From contig JADZAI010000046.1 of assembly GCA_020852655.1 (NCBI GenBank), positions 1 through 64,000 of the forward strand: 64,000 nucleotides of DNA, given 5' to 3'. The notes beneath the pieces are model-generated. The model was not told the origin of the DNA, did not search any database, and worked only from the letters and a program-made list of their open reading frames with translations. Within the stretch, counting starts at the first letter, position 1. Each line of letters opens with the position of its first letter. Position numbers and translations under genes: made by a program. Origin of the DNA: Alphaproteobacteria bacterium. Its GTDB lineage: Bacteria > Pseudomonadota > Alphaproteobacteria > Micropepsales > Micropepsaceae. This document shows positions 54,601-63,118 of this stretch, in pieces.

Positions 54601-54724
54601 CGTTGAAGGTCGGATCCTCGGCGCGCGGGATCGAGAGGAAGGCATTGAGGCCGAGGGCGGCGAAAAGCAGCGTCAGGACCAGCGTGAACTGCCAGTTCCG
54701 GACGGCGAAGGCGGCCGGGTTCAC
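51635..54724 (-). CDS. RND-family efflux transporter permease
   Basis: 1029 residues, inner-membrane proton-driven pump. Begins MNPAAFAVRNWQFTLVLTLL, with helix 1 and the porter domain, then the central helices containing GLLVDDSIVVVENIARHIREGA (conserved Asp pair for proton relay near 400), second porter region and C-terminal helices (GMIALIGIEIKNSILLVDF). Length and pattern fit a HAE1/AcrB-like family. Start overlaps the stop of the adaptor by four bases (ATGA). Exports drugs, solvents or toxic metabolites, substrate unknown. Confidence 0.95.
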   Translation of the reverse strand: MNPAAFAVRNWQFTLVLTLLFAALGLNAFLSIPRAEDPTFNAPFFSVVTLAPGMEAVEVEKLITDKIEDAFNELDDLVEIRSTTTNGVSAISVQFDWALPDMDRKYDEIIREMNRLRPELPDAVIDIKVRKGQPGLTNIVQIALVGDVSYRELTDRARDLRDRLEAVKGVRQVEIWGAPEPELRVALDLARMSRLGVSIDQVKGAIQGENAEIPGGVVDAGGTRLNLKTTGAYASLDEVADTIVAANGPSVVRVRDIAEVSWSEEEEAHTARFNGRKAVFVTANQRDRQNIFAVRDGIVAAAEAFRSTLPGDVRLEVGFDQSLNVENRLGQLGEDFLIAIGLVLLTLLPLGLRASLVVMFSIPLSLALGVFFLQGAGFSLNQLSIAGFVLSLGLLVDDSIVVVENIARHIREGARPREAAITATRQIALAVLGCTATLMLAFLPLMFLPEGAGAFTRSLPTAVLLTIAASLLVSMTIIPFIASRMLKEEKHHDGNIVLRTVMGAIHTLYRPLLHRALSHPVMTVVIAAGLFGGTLMLVPSIGFSLFPPADSRLFLVQLELPEGASLAKTDEALQFVEAELNRHPEIKVVMSNLGRGNPRIYYNVNQRELSSNVAEVFAGLEKFEPGKTPRLMDDLRAVFDTYPGAKILVKVFENGPPLEAPVAIRVRGPEVEGVRRLAAGVEDIMRAVPGMRDVNNASRATRTDLKVDVDAGKAALIGIAPGTVDRVVRLAVAGEFAGDFRDGDGESYPITLRLPLKDHHAPDVLDQIYVPAATGAAAPLSQVATVRFDASPARIDRFDRLRSATVTGYPASGFLASNLTSDVMARVKAIALPPGYSIVAGGEAEASAKSLGGMGSAALVAAFGIFAVLILEFRSFKSSLIVASVVPLGLIGGFLGLFVSGYTLSFTAMIGMIALIGIEIKNSILLVDFTNQLRDEGVPLREAIERAGEVRFLPILLTSVTAIFGLLPLALQGSGLYSPLACVIIGGLVTSTLLSRLVTPACYLLLAPRDRTMEGFVIPEHAAGLVPGE

Positions 54725-55797
54725 GGCGTCGCGTCCGCGGTGGCGACGACGACCTTCTCGCCGTCGGTGAGGTAGCCGGCGCCGTCGATGACGACCGACT
54801 GGCCGGCGCTTAGGCCGCCTGTGACGGCGACGAGACCGGCATGAAGGCGGCCGACCCGGATGCGGGTGCGGTGCGCGGCGCCGGACTGCGGGTCGACGAC
54901 GAAGACGAAGGCGTCCTCGCCGTGGCCTTCCAGGATGGCGTCGACCGGGACGGCGAGTGCGATGCCGGCCTGCTTCGCCGGGCGGATCGTCGCATGGCCG
55001 ACGAGGCCGCTGCGCAGCGCATCAGGCCCGGCCGCGAGCTTCAGCTTGACCTGGAAGGTGCCGGTCATCGGATCGGCGTCGGCGCCGATCTCCGAGACCG
55101 AGGCGGCGAAGGCGGTGCCGGGGAAGGCGTCGAAGGTGACCTGCGCCGGATCGCCCATCGCGACGCGGACGGCGTCGCGGTCGGCGAGGCCGGCGCTGAG
55201 CACATAGGAGCGCGAGAAGTCGGAGATCGTCAGCACCGGCGCACCGGCGGCAACGACGCCGTTCGCCTCGATGTGGCGCTTGAGCACGACGCCGTCATTC
55301 GGGGCGACGATCGAGGCATAGCCGCGATTGGCGCGGGCGGCAGCGGCGCTGGCACGCGACTGGTCGGCCAGCATCTGCGCATCCTGGAGGGCGGCCTCGC
55401 TGGCGAAGCCGTTGGCGTGGAGCTTGCGCACGCGGGCGAGGTCACGGGCGGCCTTGTCGGCGGCCTCCTCGGCCTGGCGCAGGGCGGCGTCGACATCCTT
55501 GGGGTCGATTTCAGCAAGGACCTGGCCCTTGCGGACGGCATCGCCCTCGTCCACCGCGATGGCACGGACGACGCCGGCGGTCTTGAAGGCGAGCACGAAG
55601 GAACGATCCGGCTCGACCCGGCCGACGACGGCGATGTCGTTCAGGAAATCGGCCGGACCGGCGGTCGCGACCCGCACCGGAGTAGCCTTGACCTGCGCGG
55701 CGATGTCGGCCGCCGGGGCCCCGCTGCCGCCGCAGGCGCCGAGCGCCAGCGCTCCCAGACCGACAAGAAGGAGCGGAAATCGGGCTTTCCCACGCAT
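54721..55797 (-). CDS. RND efflux periplasmic adaptor (membrane fusion) lipoprotein
   Basis: 358 residues. N-terminal lipoprotein signal with lipobox LALGAC (Cys near 23), then barrel-sandwich/lipoyl domain (VDEGDAVRKGQVLAEIDPKDV), alpha-hairpin (about 105-150: LRQAEEAADKAARDLARVRKL), and beta-barrel domains. Bridges the RND pump to an outer-membrane channel, which is not present in this operon. First gene of the adaptor-pump-tetR unit; upstream lies a palindromic operator. Start MRGKARFPLLL chosen because the signal peptide fits; an upstream in-frame Met would be poor. Confidence 0.93.
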   Translation of the reverse strand: MRGKARFPLLLVGLGALALGACGGSGAPAADIAAQVKATPVRVATAGPADFLNDIAVVGRVEPDRSFVLAFKTAGVVRAIAVDEGDAVRKGQVLAEIDPKDVDAALRQAEEAADKAARDLARVRKLHANGFASEAALQDAQMLADQSRASAAAARANRGYASIVAPNDGVVLKRHIEANGVVAAGAPVLTISDFSRSYVLSAGLADRDAVRVAMGDPAQVTFDAFPGTAFAASVSEIGADADPMTGTFQVKLKLAAGPDALRSGLVGHATIRPAKQAGIALAVPVDAILEGHGEDAFVFVVDPQSGAAHRTRIRVGRLHAGLVAVTGGLSAGQSVVIDGAGYLTDGEKVVVATADATP

Positions 55798-55808
55798 TGC
55801 ACACCAAA

Positions 55809-55856
55809 CTAGACAATGTCTAGATAAGAGTGCCTGCAAATCTGACCGTTGTCTAG
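55809..55856. promoter_or_regulatory. Predicted TetR operator of the RND efflux operon
   Basis: Palindrome CTAGAC-AAT-GTCTAG at 55809-55823, 11 bases upstream of the adaptor start, plus a second GTCTAG half-site at 55851-55856. The minus strand across the region has a possible -35 (TAGACA). This fits repression by the tetR gene at the end of the same operon. Confidence 0.55.
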
Positions 55857-55897
55857 ATCATCTCAGTGAATAAATTCAATTCTGTTCACCCGTCACA

Positions 55898-57097
55898 TCA
55901 AGGGCCGGAGAGCCGCGCCAGGTCGAGATCGACGAACAGGCAGGCGTGATCGCTGGCGGCCTGGGCGCGGGGCGGCGCCTTGGGCCCCCAATGGGCCTGG
56001 CCGGAGCGGTCGATGCCGACATTGATGGCGGCCGCCTTGAGGTCCGGCGAGAGCAGCAGATAGTCGATCTGGCCGCGCTGGACCGCTCCGCCCCGCTCCT
56101 CGACATGGGTGAACGCCTTCTCACGCCCCAGCGTGTCGCGGACGATGTTGCTGAGGCCGGCGTCGACGAGCAGCGCATCCACCGAGGTCTGCCGCCCGCC
56201 GAGCGCGGCGCCGTTGGCGCCGCCGCGATCAGGCACTTCGTTGAGGTCGCCGCAGACGACGACGCGGTGCGGCTTGCCGTCGCGGACGTATCGCTCGCGC
56301 AGGATGCGGGCGATTTCCTCGGACTGGCGGATGCGCTTGCGGTCGGTGTCGATCTCGGCTTCGGCGGTGCCGCGTTTCGATTTCAGATGCGTGACCAGCA
56401 CCGCGACCGCGCCGCGGCCGTCGGGCAACTGCACCGCAATCTCGATGCAGTCCCGGTTGAAGAGCCGCGGCGTCACGCCGTCGCGCCGCCGCGTCTCCTG
56501 CATGTCGACGGTGTAGGCGTTGGAGCGCATGTCGCCGATCGGGTGCTTCGACATCAGCGCGACGTCGATGCCGCGCTCGTCATTGCCTTCGAAGAGCACG
56601 CAATAGGGATATTTCCGCCCCAGCATCTGGGCGTTGAAGGCCTCCAGCGTGCGCCGGTCTTCCACCTCGCAGAGGCCGATGACGTCGGCATCGACGCGCT
56701 TGATGACGTTGGCGATGGCGCGCACCTGCGGGCCGGAGAGGCTCTCGCCCTTCAGTTCCAGCCCGCCCAGCCAATCGGCACGGCCACGGATCGCGCTGTT
56801 GATCGAGACGACGGGGCTGTCGTCGTTGCCGTCATGTGCGTGGAAGAAGAAGCGCTGCGAGCGCGCATCTTCGGCATTCACCCGGTCGCTGCGCAGCGAG
56901 ACGTAGCGCGCGAGGCCGAATTCGTTCCAGGTGCGGATGATCTCGGGCGCGTTGTAGGTCTTGGCGTCGAGCAGGCGCTGGAGCACCGCGGCGCCGCGGA
57001 TGGCGTCGGCCGCCTTGGGGTCGTCGCCGGCGGCGAAAAGCAGCGGCCGCGAGAACAGGTTCTCGACGTTGAAGCAGGCGATGCGGAAACGCGGCAT
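55898..57097 (-). CDS. Endonuclease/exonuclease/phosphatase-family protein
   Basis: 399 residues. Metal and catalytic motifs: ACFNVENLFSRP (Asn/Glu near 9-12), IGLCEVEDRR (Glu near 140), VTHLKSKRG (His near 237), VCGDLNEVPDR (Asp-Leu-Asn near 286), and the C-terminal QAASDHACLFVDL (Asp-His near 385). Members cleave nucleic acids or phosphoesters; substrate unknown. No signal peptide is evident, so probably cytoplasmic. It is upstream of the adaptor gene on the same strand, 100 bases away, and downstream of a tetR gene. Confidence 0.88.
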   Translation of the reverse strand: MPRFRIACFNVENLFSRPLLFAAGDDPKAADAIRGAAVLQRLLDAKTYNAPEIIRTWNEFGLARYVSLRSDRVNAEDARSQRFFFHAHDGNDDSPVVSINSAIRGRADWLGGLELKGESLSGPQVRAIANVIKRVDADVIGLCEVEDRRTLEAFNAQMLGRKYPYCVLFEGNDERGIDVALMSKHPIGDMRSNAYTVDMQETRRRDGVTPRLFNRDCIEIAVQLPDGRGAVAVLVTHLKSKRGTAEAEIDTDRKRIRQSEEIARILRERYVRDGKPHRVVVCGDLNEVPDRGGANGAALGGRQTSVDALLVDAGLSNIVRDTLGREKAFTHVEERGGAVQRGQIDYLLLSPDLKAAAINVGIDRSGQAHWGPKAPPRAQAASDHACLFVDLDLARLSGP

Positions 57098-57142
57098 GGC
57101 GGCAGGATCAGGATCGCCGCCGGGCGGTCAAGCGGCCGCCTA

Positions 57143-57760
57143 TCAGGCCGAGACGCCGGCGACGATGACCTGGGTGAGGCGGTCGACCAGCGCGCGCATC
57201 TCGGCGGCCGAGGGGGCGGGTGTCGCGTATTTGACGCCCTGCGTCGCGAGGATGAGGAGATCGGCGAGATCGGCGGCACTTGTGCCGCGCTTCAGTTTCA
57301 GCGCCCGCCGCCCGGTCTCCGTCTCGACCGCCGCGACCAGAGCCTCGCGAAAATCGCACAGGCCCCGGTGCACGATGCCCGCGCTGAGGCGATGGGATTC
57401 CTCCATCAGCTCTGCGGCATGCGGCGAACCCATGACACGCTCGGCATAGAAGGCATGCCGCGACCCGATGAGCGCGGCGAGCACCGCAGCCGCATCCTTG
57501 CCGGCGGCACGGGCGGCCGCGGCAGCCTCGACGGCGGCGGTTTCCGCGCCGCGATTCATGTCCTCGACGACGGCCGCGAACAGCAGGTCCTTCGCCGCGA
57601 AGTGACGATAGAGACCCTGGCGCGAAAGGCCCGCCCCGGCGGCGACCGCGTCCATGCTCGCCCGCCGGTAGCCGTAGCGGGCGAAGACGGTCGCAGCGGC
57701 ATCGAGGATGCGGCGCGGCGCGGGCGCATCGCTGGCGGGACGGCGGACAAGGGCGCTCAT
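57143..57760 (-). CDS. TetR-family regulator divergent from the molybdenum hydroxylase
   Basis: 205 residues. HTH (about 14-58: RILDAAATVFARYGYRRASMDAVAAGAGLSRQGLYRHFAAKDLLF), followed by a helical ligand domain. The start MSALVRRPASD is the first Met in good position; an upstream in-frame Met would extend into the operator. It is divergent from the oxidoreductase genes with a palindrome in between, so it most likely controls both. Confidence 0.9.
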   Translation of the reverse strand: MSALVRRPASDAPAPRRILDAAATVFARYGYRRASMDAVAAGAGLSRQGLYRHFAAKDLLFAAVVEDMNRGAETAAVEAAAAARAAGKDAAAVLAALIGSRHAFYAERVMGSPHAAELMEESHRLSAGIVHRGLCDFREALVAAVETETGRRALKLKRGTSAADLADLLILATQGVKYATPAPSAAEMRALVDRLTQVIVAGVSA

Positions 57761-57770
57761 GGCGACGAAC

Positions 57771-57796
57771 TTGACAATATGAGCGCATGTTGTCAA
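57771..57796. promoter_or_regulatory. Palindromic operator between tetR and the iorAB-like genes
   Basis: TTGACAA and TTGTCAA form perfect 7-base arms over 26 bases with partial symmetry in between, located between the divergent starts at 57760 (minus) and 57832 (plus). Each arm also supplies a TTGACA -35-like box, one on each strand, so TetR binding would occlude both promoters. Confidence 0.6.
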
Positions 57797-57831
57797 CGTC
57801 GTCACATCCACGGGCACAGAGGGTGGGACCG

Positions 57832-58281
57832 ATGACCCAGTTGATTGTGAACGGCGTCGCGCGCGAGCTCGACGTCGAGGACGACATGCCGCTCCTCTGG
57901 GCGCTCCGCGACGTACTGAACCTTACCGGCACGAAGTATGGCTGCGGCGTCGCGGCCTGCGGCGCCTGCACGGTGCTGATCGACGGCCAGGCCACACGCT
58001 CGTGCTCGATTCCGGCGAGCGCCTGCGCCGGCCAGCAGATCACGACGATCGAGGGCCTCAGGACGGGCGATACGCTGCACAAGGTGCAGCAGGCCTGGAT
58101 CGCCGCACAGGCCCCGCAATGCGGCTATTGCCAGTCCGGGCAGATCATGGCGGCCGTCGCGCTGCTGAACGAGACGCCGAGCCCAACCGACGACGACATC
58201 GATACGGCGATGACGAATATCTGCCGCTGCGGTTCGTACGAGGAAATCCGCGCCGCCATTCATCTCGCCGCCGCAGCCTGA
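57832..58281 (+). CDS. [2Fe-2S] subunit of molybdenum hydroxylase (isoquinoline 1-oxidoreductase IorA type)
   Basis: 149 residues. Two 2Fe-2S clusters: plant-type [15 protein letters not shown] with outlying Cys (about 40-60), and the C-terminal four-helix domain CGYCQSGQ with CRCG (near 100-138). Passes electrons from the molybdopterin subunit. The start at 57832 ([15 protein letters not shown]) follows GGTGGGACC. Next gene begins 12 bases after its stop. Oxidises aldehydes or N-heterocycles; the exact substrate is unknown. Confidence 0.92.
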   Translation: MTQLIVNGVARELDVEDDMPLLWALRDVLNLTGTKYGCGVAACGACTVLIDGQATRSCSIPASACAGQQITTIEGLRTGDTLHKVQQAWIAAQAPQCGYCQSGQIMAAVALLNETPSPTDDDIDTAMTNICRCGSYEEIRAAIHLAAAA

Positions 58282-58293
58282 AGGAGCGACCTC

Positions 58294-60531
58294 ATGGGCT
58301 TCCAGCCGTCACGCCGCTTCGCCATCCTCTCCGGTCTCGCCGCCGCCGGCACGCTGGCCGTCGGCTATGCGCTGACGCCCTTCTCGACGCTGGGCCGCGC
58401 CCGCCAGATCGCCGCAGGGGACGGCGATTTCATGCCGGCCGCCTGGCTGCGCCTGACGCCGGACAACAAGGTTACGGTCTTCGTGCCGCATGGCGACATG
58501 GGCCAGGGCACCCACACCGCGCTCGCCATGATGGCGGCCGACGAGATGGATGCCGACTGGACCCTCGTCGCGACGGAACAGGCGCCGGCCGACATGGCCT
58601 TCGCCAATGGGGCGTTCGCCAAGGGCTATCTGCTCGGCGACATGTCGATCCCGCAATGGCTGAACGGCACGACGGAATTCTTCGGCCGCAAGATCGCCGA
58701 GTTCATGAACATCCAGGTCACCGGCGGCTCGACCGCCATACGCCTGACCGGTGCGCTCGGCATGCGCAAGGCCGGCGCCGCCGCGCGCGCGATGCTGGTG
58801 CGCGCCGCCGCCGAGGGCTGGGGCGTGCCGGAGTCCGAAATCGCGGCGAAGGCGTCGGTGCTGACACATGCCGCCTCGAAGCGCAGCGCGACCTATGGCG
58901 AAATGGCGGGGCGGGCCGCGGGCTACGACACGCCGGATGCGCCGCTGAAGGCCAAGGCGGACTATACGATCTCCGGCACGCCGCGGCAGCGGCTCGACAT
59001 CCCGGCGAAGGTCGACGGCACCGCGCAATACGGCATCGACGTGCGCCTGCCGGGCATGCTGTTCGCCGCGGCGCTGTGCAGCCCGGTCGCCGGCGGCCGG
59101 CTGAAGAGCGTCGACGAGGCGCCGGCCCGTGCGATGCGCGGTGTCAGCACCGTCGTGAAGATGGACGATGCGGTGGTGGTCGTCGCCGACAATACCTGGC
59201 GGGCCCGCGTTGCGCTGGAGGCGCTGAAGCCCGAATGGGACGACGGCGCCAATGGCAGCCTGTCGTCGGATTCGATCCATGCCGGCATGAACGCCGCGCT
59301 CGACAAGGGCAGCTTCAGCACCGACTTCTCGGAGGGCGATGCCGAGGCGGCGATCAAGGGCGCCCCCCGTGTCGTCGAAGCGTCGTACAAGGTGCCGTTT
59401 CTCGCGCATGCGACGATGGAGCCGATGAACGCCGCGGCCTGGGTGCATGACGGCAAGGTCGAGGTGTGGAGCGGCATCCAGGACGGCCTCGGCGGACGCG
59501 CCGCCACGGCGTCGCTGGCCGACGTGCCGATGGACGCGGTCGTGATGCATCAGTTGCAGATGGGCGGCGGCTTCGGCCGGCGCGCCTTCAGCCCTGTCCT
59601 GCCCTCGATGAAGGCCCGCCATATCGCGCAGGCGATCGCGGCTTCAAAGGCGACCGGCAAGCCGGTGCTCGTCACCTGGTCCCGCGAACAGGACATGACG
59701 CAGGATTATTACCGCGAGGCTTCGGTGGCGCGGATGAAGGCCGGCCTGACCGCCGACGGCCGCATTGCCGGATGGCTGCACAGCTTCACCGAGCGCCACG
59801 ATCCACCCGAAGCGACGCGCATCGATTACGACGTCGCCGACCGCACGGCGCGCTACGTGAGCGACACCAACCCGATGCCCTGGGGACCGTGGCGCAGCGT
59901 CGACCACACCCACCAGGCTTTCTACATCGAGAGCTTCATCGACGAGCTGGCGCACGCCGCGGGGCAGGATCCCCTCGCCTTCCGCCTTGCCCATCTCGCC
60001 AACGCGCCGCGCCACAAGGCGGCACTGGAACGCGTCGCGCAGATGGCCGGCTGGGGCACCAACGAGCCCGGCCGGGCGAAGGGCATCGCCATGCGCGAGG
60101 CCTTCGGCACCATCGTCGCGCAAATCGCCGAGGCGACGATCGGCGACGACGGGCGGGCGCGCATCACCCGGATGTGGACCGCGGCGGACCCCGGCGAAGT
60201 CGTCAACCCCGCGACCTTCAAGGCGCAGATGACCGGCGGCGCGATCTACGGCCTGACCGCTGCGCTCTACGGCAGCATCACGGTGGAGAAAGGCCGCGTG
60301 GTTGAGGAGAATTTCCCGGATTACGAGATGGTCCGCATGGCCGACGCCCCGCGCCACGAGGTCGCGATCATCGAATCCGGCGCCAAGATCGGCGGCGCCG
60401 GCGAGCCCGGCACCGCGCCGGTCGCCGCGGCCGTGGCCAACGCCGTTTTCGCGCTGACCGGCCAGCGCATCCGGGAACTCCCGCTGCGCCAGTTCGACCT
60501 GAAATCCGGCGGAAAGATCGCCCGGCTGTAG
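58294..60531 (+). CDS. Molybdopterin-binding subunit of molybdenum hydroxylase (IorB type)
   Basis: 745 residues. N-terminal Tat-type signal (SRRFAILSGLAAAGTLAVG, about 6-25) so the enzyme is probably periplasmic. Molybdopterin-binding motifs: MGQGTHTALAMM, GGGFGRRAFSP near 425, and GGAGEPGTAPVAAAVANA near 705-722 holding the base-like Glu. Overall it resembles isoquinoline 1-oxidoreductase beta and membrane-associated aldehyde dehydrogenases; an electron acceptor such as cytochrome c is usual. Co-transcribed with the 2Fe-2S gene. Confidence 0.93.
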   Translation: MGFQPSRRFAILSGLAAAGTLAVGYALTPFSTLGRARQIAAGDGDFMPAAWLRLTPDNKVTVFVPHGDMGQGTHTALAMMAADEMDADWTLVATEQAPADMAFANGAFAKGYLLGDMSIPQWLNGTTEFFGRKIAEFMNIQVTGGSTAIRLTGALGMRKAGAAARAMLVRAAAEGWGVPESEIAAKASVLTHAASKRSATYGEMAGRAAGYDTPDAPLKAKADYTISGTPRQRLDIPAKVDGTAQYGIDVRLPGMLFAAALCSPVAGGRLKSVDEAPARAMRGVSTVVKMDDAVVVVADNTWRARVALEALKPEWDDGANGSLSSDSIHAGMNAALDKGSFSTDFSEGDAEAAIKGAPRVVEASYKVPFLAHATMEPMNAAAWVHDGKVEVWSGIQDGLGGRAATASLADVPMDAVVMHQLQMGGGFGRRAFSPVLPSMKARHIAQAIAASKATGKPVLVTWSREQDMTQDYYREASVARMKAGLTADGRIAGWLHSFTERHDPPEATRIDYDVADRTARYVSDTNPMPWGPWRSVDHTHQAFYIESFIDELAHAAGQDPLAFRLAHLANAPRHKAALERVAQMAGWGTNEPGRAKGIAMREAFGTIVAQIAEATIGDDGRARITRMWTAADPGEVVNPATFKAQMTGGAIYGLTAALYGSITVEKGRVVEENFPDYEMVRMADAPRHEVAIIESGAKIGGAGEPGTAPVAAAVANAVFALTGQRIRELPLRQFDLKSGGKIARL

Positions 60532-60627
60532 GACTTCGCGCCGGTTAAGCAAACCGCCACACAGAGCGGGTAGGCTGTGCGTCGGGGGTTGCGCAGCCGG
60601 GGTGCGGCGCACCCGGCTGGGTGGGCT

Positions 60628-62061
60628 ATGATGCATTACGACCTCATCGTGATCGGCAGCGGGCCGGCCGGGCGGCGGGCCGCCGTACAGGCGGCGAAGC
60701 TGAAGAAATCGGTCCTCGTGGTGGACCGCGGCCACCGGGTCGGCGGCGTCTGCGTCCATACCGGCACGATCCCGTCGAAGACCCTGCGCGAGACGGTGCT
60801 GAACCTCACCGGCTGGCGCGAGCGCGGCTTCTATGGCCGCGGCCACCGCGCCAAGCAGGACATCACGATCGCCGACCTGAAGCGCCGCCTCTCGATCACC
60901 CTCGACCACGAGGTCGAGATCCTGGAGCACCAGCTCACCCGCAACAACGTCCATGTCGTCCACGGGCCGGCGCGGTTCGTCGATCCGCATACGGTCGAAA
61001 TCGCCCGCGGCGACGGCGACACGCTGCGCGCGACCGCCAGCCGCTTCGTCATCGCTGTGGGCACCGAGCCCTATCGCCCGCCGCACGTTCCGTTCGACGA
61101 CGCCATCCTGGACGCCGACGACATCCTCAGCATCGCGCGCCTGCCGCGCACGCTGACGGTGATCGGCGCGACGGTCATCGGCATCGAATATGCGACGATC
61201 TTCAGCGCCCTCGACGTCAAGGTGACGGTGCTGGAACCGTCGGAGACGGTGCTGCCCTTCGTCGACGGCGAGCTGGTCGACGAATTCCTGCACGACTTGC
61301 GCGATCGCGGGGTGACGATCCGCTTTCGCGCCAGCGCCGCAAAGATCGAGCGCCGCGGCCCCGACGCCTGTTTCGTGCAGCTCGAGGACGGCCGGCAGGT
61401 CTGGTCGGAGATGATCCTCTTCGCCGCCGGCCGCCAGGGCGCGGTCGGCCGTCTCAATCTTGCGGCGGCAGGGCTGACGGCGGATGCGCGTGGGCGGCTC
61501 GCCGTCGATCCCGTGACGTTCCGGACCTGCGTCCCGCACATCTTCGCCTGCGGCGACGTCGTCGGCTTTCCGAGCCTCGCCTCCACTTCGATGGAACAGG
61601 GCCGCATCGCGGCGCGCATGGCGTTCGACGAACCGGCCGAGCCGCCCCCGGAGTTCTTCCCCTATGGCATCTATTCGGTGCCGGAGATCTCCACCATCGG
61701 CATGACTGAGGACCAGGCGCGCGAGAGGCGCATACCCTATGAATGCGGCGTCGCGCGCTTCCGCGAGACCTCGCGCGGCCACATCATGGGCCTGGAGTTC
61801 GGCTTCATGAAGCTCATCTTCGCCCTGGAGACGCGGCGCCTGCTCGGCGCGCATATCGTCGGCGAAGGGGCGACCGAACTCATCCACATCGGCCAGGCGG
61901 TGCTCAATCTCGGCGGGACGCTGGAATATTTCGTCGAGAACACCTTCAACTATCCAACGCTCGCCGAGGCCTACAAGATCGCCGCGCTGGACGCCTGGAA
62001 CCGCATGCCGCGCCTCCAGCCGAGTGCGCGGGAGCGGCGCGCCGACCTCCGCGCCGTCTGA
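60628..62061 (+). CDS. sthA: Si-specific soluble NAD(P)+ transhydrogenase
   Basis: 477 residues. FAD-binding GSGPAGRRAA (9-18), then VGGVCVHTGTIPSKTLRE, where the redox Cys pair of lipoamide dehydrogenase is reduced to Cys-xxxx-Thr as in SthA. NAD-binding GATVIGIEYATIF (about 183-195), HIFACGDVVGFPSLAS, and the C-terminal interface NTFNYPTLAEAYKIAAL. It balances NADH and NADPH in the cytoplasm. The start is one of two adjacent ATG codons at 60628 or 60631. Length is slightly above the usual 464-466 because of a C-terminal tail. Confidence 0.9.
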   Translation: MMHYDLIVIGSGPAGRRAAVQAAKLKKSVLVVDRGHRVGGVCVHTGTIPSKTLRETVLNLTGWRERGFYGRGHRAKQDITIADLKRRLSITLDHEVEILEHQLTRNNVHVVHGPARFVDPHTVEIARGDGDTLRATASRFVIAVGTEPYRPPHVPFDDAILDADDILSIARLPRTLTVIGATVIGIEYATIFSALDVKVTVLEPSETVLPFVDGELVDEFLHDLRDRGVTIRFRASAAKIERRGPDACFVQLEDGRQVWSEMILFAAGRQGAVGRLNLAAAGLTADARGRLAVDPVTFRTCVPHIFACGDVVGFPSLASTSMEQGRIAARMAFDEPAEPPPEFFPYGIYSVPEISTIGMTEDQARERRIPYECGVARFRETSRGHIMGLEFGFMKLIFALETRRLLGAHIVGEGATELIHIGQAVLNLGGTLEYFVENTFNYPTLAEAYKIAALDAWNRMPRLQPSARERRADLRAV

Positions 62062-62074
62062 CCGGAGCCGCCGC

Positions 62075-62737
62075 CTATTGCGCCTTGGGCGTGCCGGCGA
62101 GCGCCCGCTTCAGGATGGCGAGCGCTTCCGTGCGGATCGGCTCCAGCCGCGTCGCAGGATCGACGAGATGCTGGATGCTGACGCCCAGCAACAGGCTGCC
62201 GATCGTCAGCGCCGTCGCATCCGCGTCGATGTCGCGCCGGATCTCGCCGCGCGTCTGGCCGAGCCGCAGCAGGTCGCGCAGGCGAACCCGCACCCGCTCG
62301 TGCGAATCGGCGAAGAGGTCGCGCAGTTCCATCGCATTGGCGACCGACGAGGCCAGCAGCATGAAATAGGCCGGCCCATCCTGCTCGGCGGTCTGCGCCC
62401 TGAGGTGACCGTCGATATAATGGGCGATCGCCTCGAAGGCCGGCATTTGGTCGACCTGCTCGGCCTGCATGATCGCTTCGCGCTTGCGGTGGAGATATGC
62501 GATCACTGCCTCGATCAGCCCGCGCTTCGAGCCGAAGCGCTGGGTCACCAGCCCACGGCTCAGGCCTGCTTCCCTGGCGATCTCGTCGAACGTCGCCGCA
62601 CTCACCCCATGCTCGGCCACGACCTTGAGCGTCGCCTCGACGAGCTGCCGTTCGGATTCGTCGCGCCGCTCGGCCTGCGAGCGCCGGCGGCGGATGGGAG
62701 CGCGAGACGCCTGGGCCGAGTCGTGCGTATGGGTCAT
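62075..62737 (-). CDS. TetR-family regulator
   Basis: 220 residues. A basic N-terminal tail (APIRRRRSQAERRDESER) precedes the HTH (about 32-75: LVEATLKVVAEHGVSAATFDEIAREAGLSRGLVTQRFGSKRGLI). C-terminal part is a TetR_C-like ligand domain. It overlaps the following (upstream) small gene's stop by four bases, so it may be regulated with the two small membrane-linked proteins and the FAD oxidoreductase. Convergent with sthA (13-base gap). Confidence 0.9.
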   Translation of the reverse strand: MTHTHDSAQASRAPIRRRRSQAERRDESERQLVEATLKVVAEHGVSAATFDEIAREAGLSRGLVTQRFGSKRGLIEAVIAYLHRKREAIMQAEQVDQMPAFEAIAHYIDGHLRAQTAEQDGPAYFMLLASSVANAMELRDLFADSHERVRVRLRDLLRLGQTRGEIRRDIDADATALTIGSLLLGVSIQHLVDPATRLEPIRTEALAILKRALAGTPKAQ

Positions 62738-63117
62738 TTCTTCTTCAGGAGCGTGTCGGCGGTGGCCGCTACGGGCTGGCCCGCAGCAGTAACCGCATCA
62801 CGCGTCCCATGGAAGCCGAGGATGTGGAGCGTCCTGAACCAGCCCAGCAGGACGACGAAGACGGCAATCGACCAGGCCATGCCCAGGAGCTGCCGGAAGG
62901 TCGTGTGCGTGGCGATGAAGCCGCACGCTTCCTTTGTGGCGGCGGTATCCAGGATCTTGGCCCAGTCGTTGCGGTTGATCTTGACCTCGTACTCCCAGGG
63001 GGCGGGCGAATCGACGACGCCGCTCAGCAGCATGACCTCGTCCTGGCGCTTGATGTGGGACTTGCCGAGATTCATGACGAGCTGACGCTCGCCGAGGCCT
63101 TCCGACCAGAAGCGCAT
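62734..63117 (-). CDS. Small protein with C-terminal membrane helix (paralogue 1)
   Basis: 127 residues. N-terminal part MRFWSEGLGERQLVMNLG, then QDEVMLLSGVVDSPAPWEY and DWAKILDTAA aligns with the neighbouring 103-residue protein. A membrane segment near 83-102 (WSIAVFVVLLGWFRTL) follows, with a Lys-rich tail. No known family recognised. It is separated from its paralogue by one base and overlaps the TetR start by four bases. Function unknown; linked to the oxidoreductase by position. Confidence 0.7.
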   Translation of the reverse strand: MRFWSEGLGERQLVMNLGKSHIKRQDEVMLLSGVVDSPAPWEYEVKINRNDWAKILDTAATKEACGFIATHTTFRQLLGMAWSIAVFVVLLGWFRTLHILGFHGTRDAVTAAGQPVAATADTLLKKK

Positions 63118-63118
63118 G

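Noticed and set aside
51662-54775. A 1000-codon open frame opposite the RND pump
   Set aside because: It shadows a well-conserved RND permease in another frame; its residues are mostly Arg, His, Gly and Glu and no motif fits.
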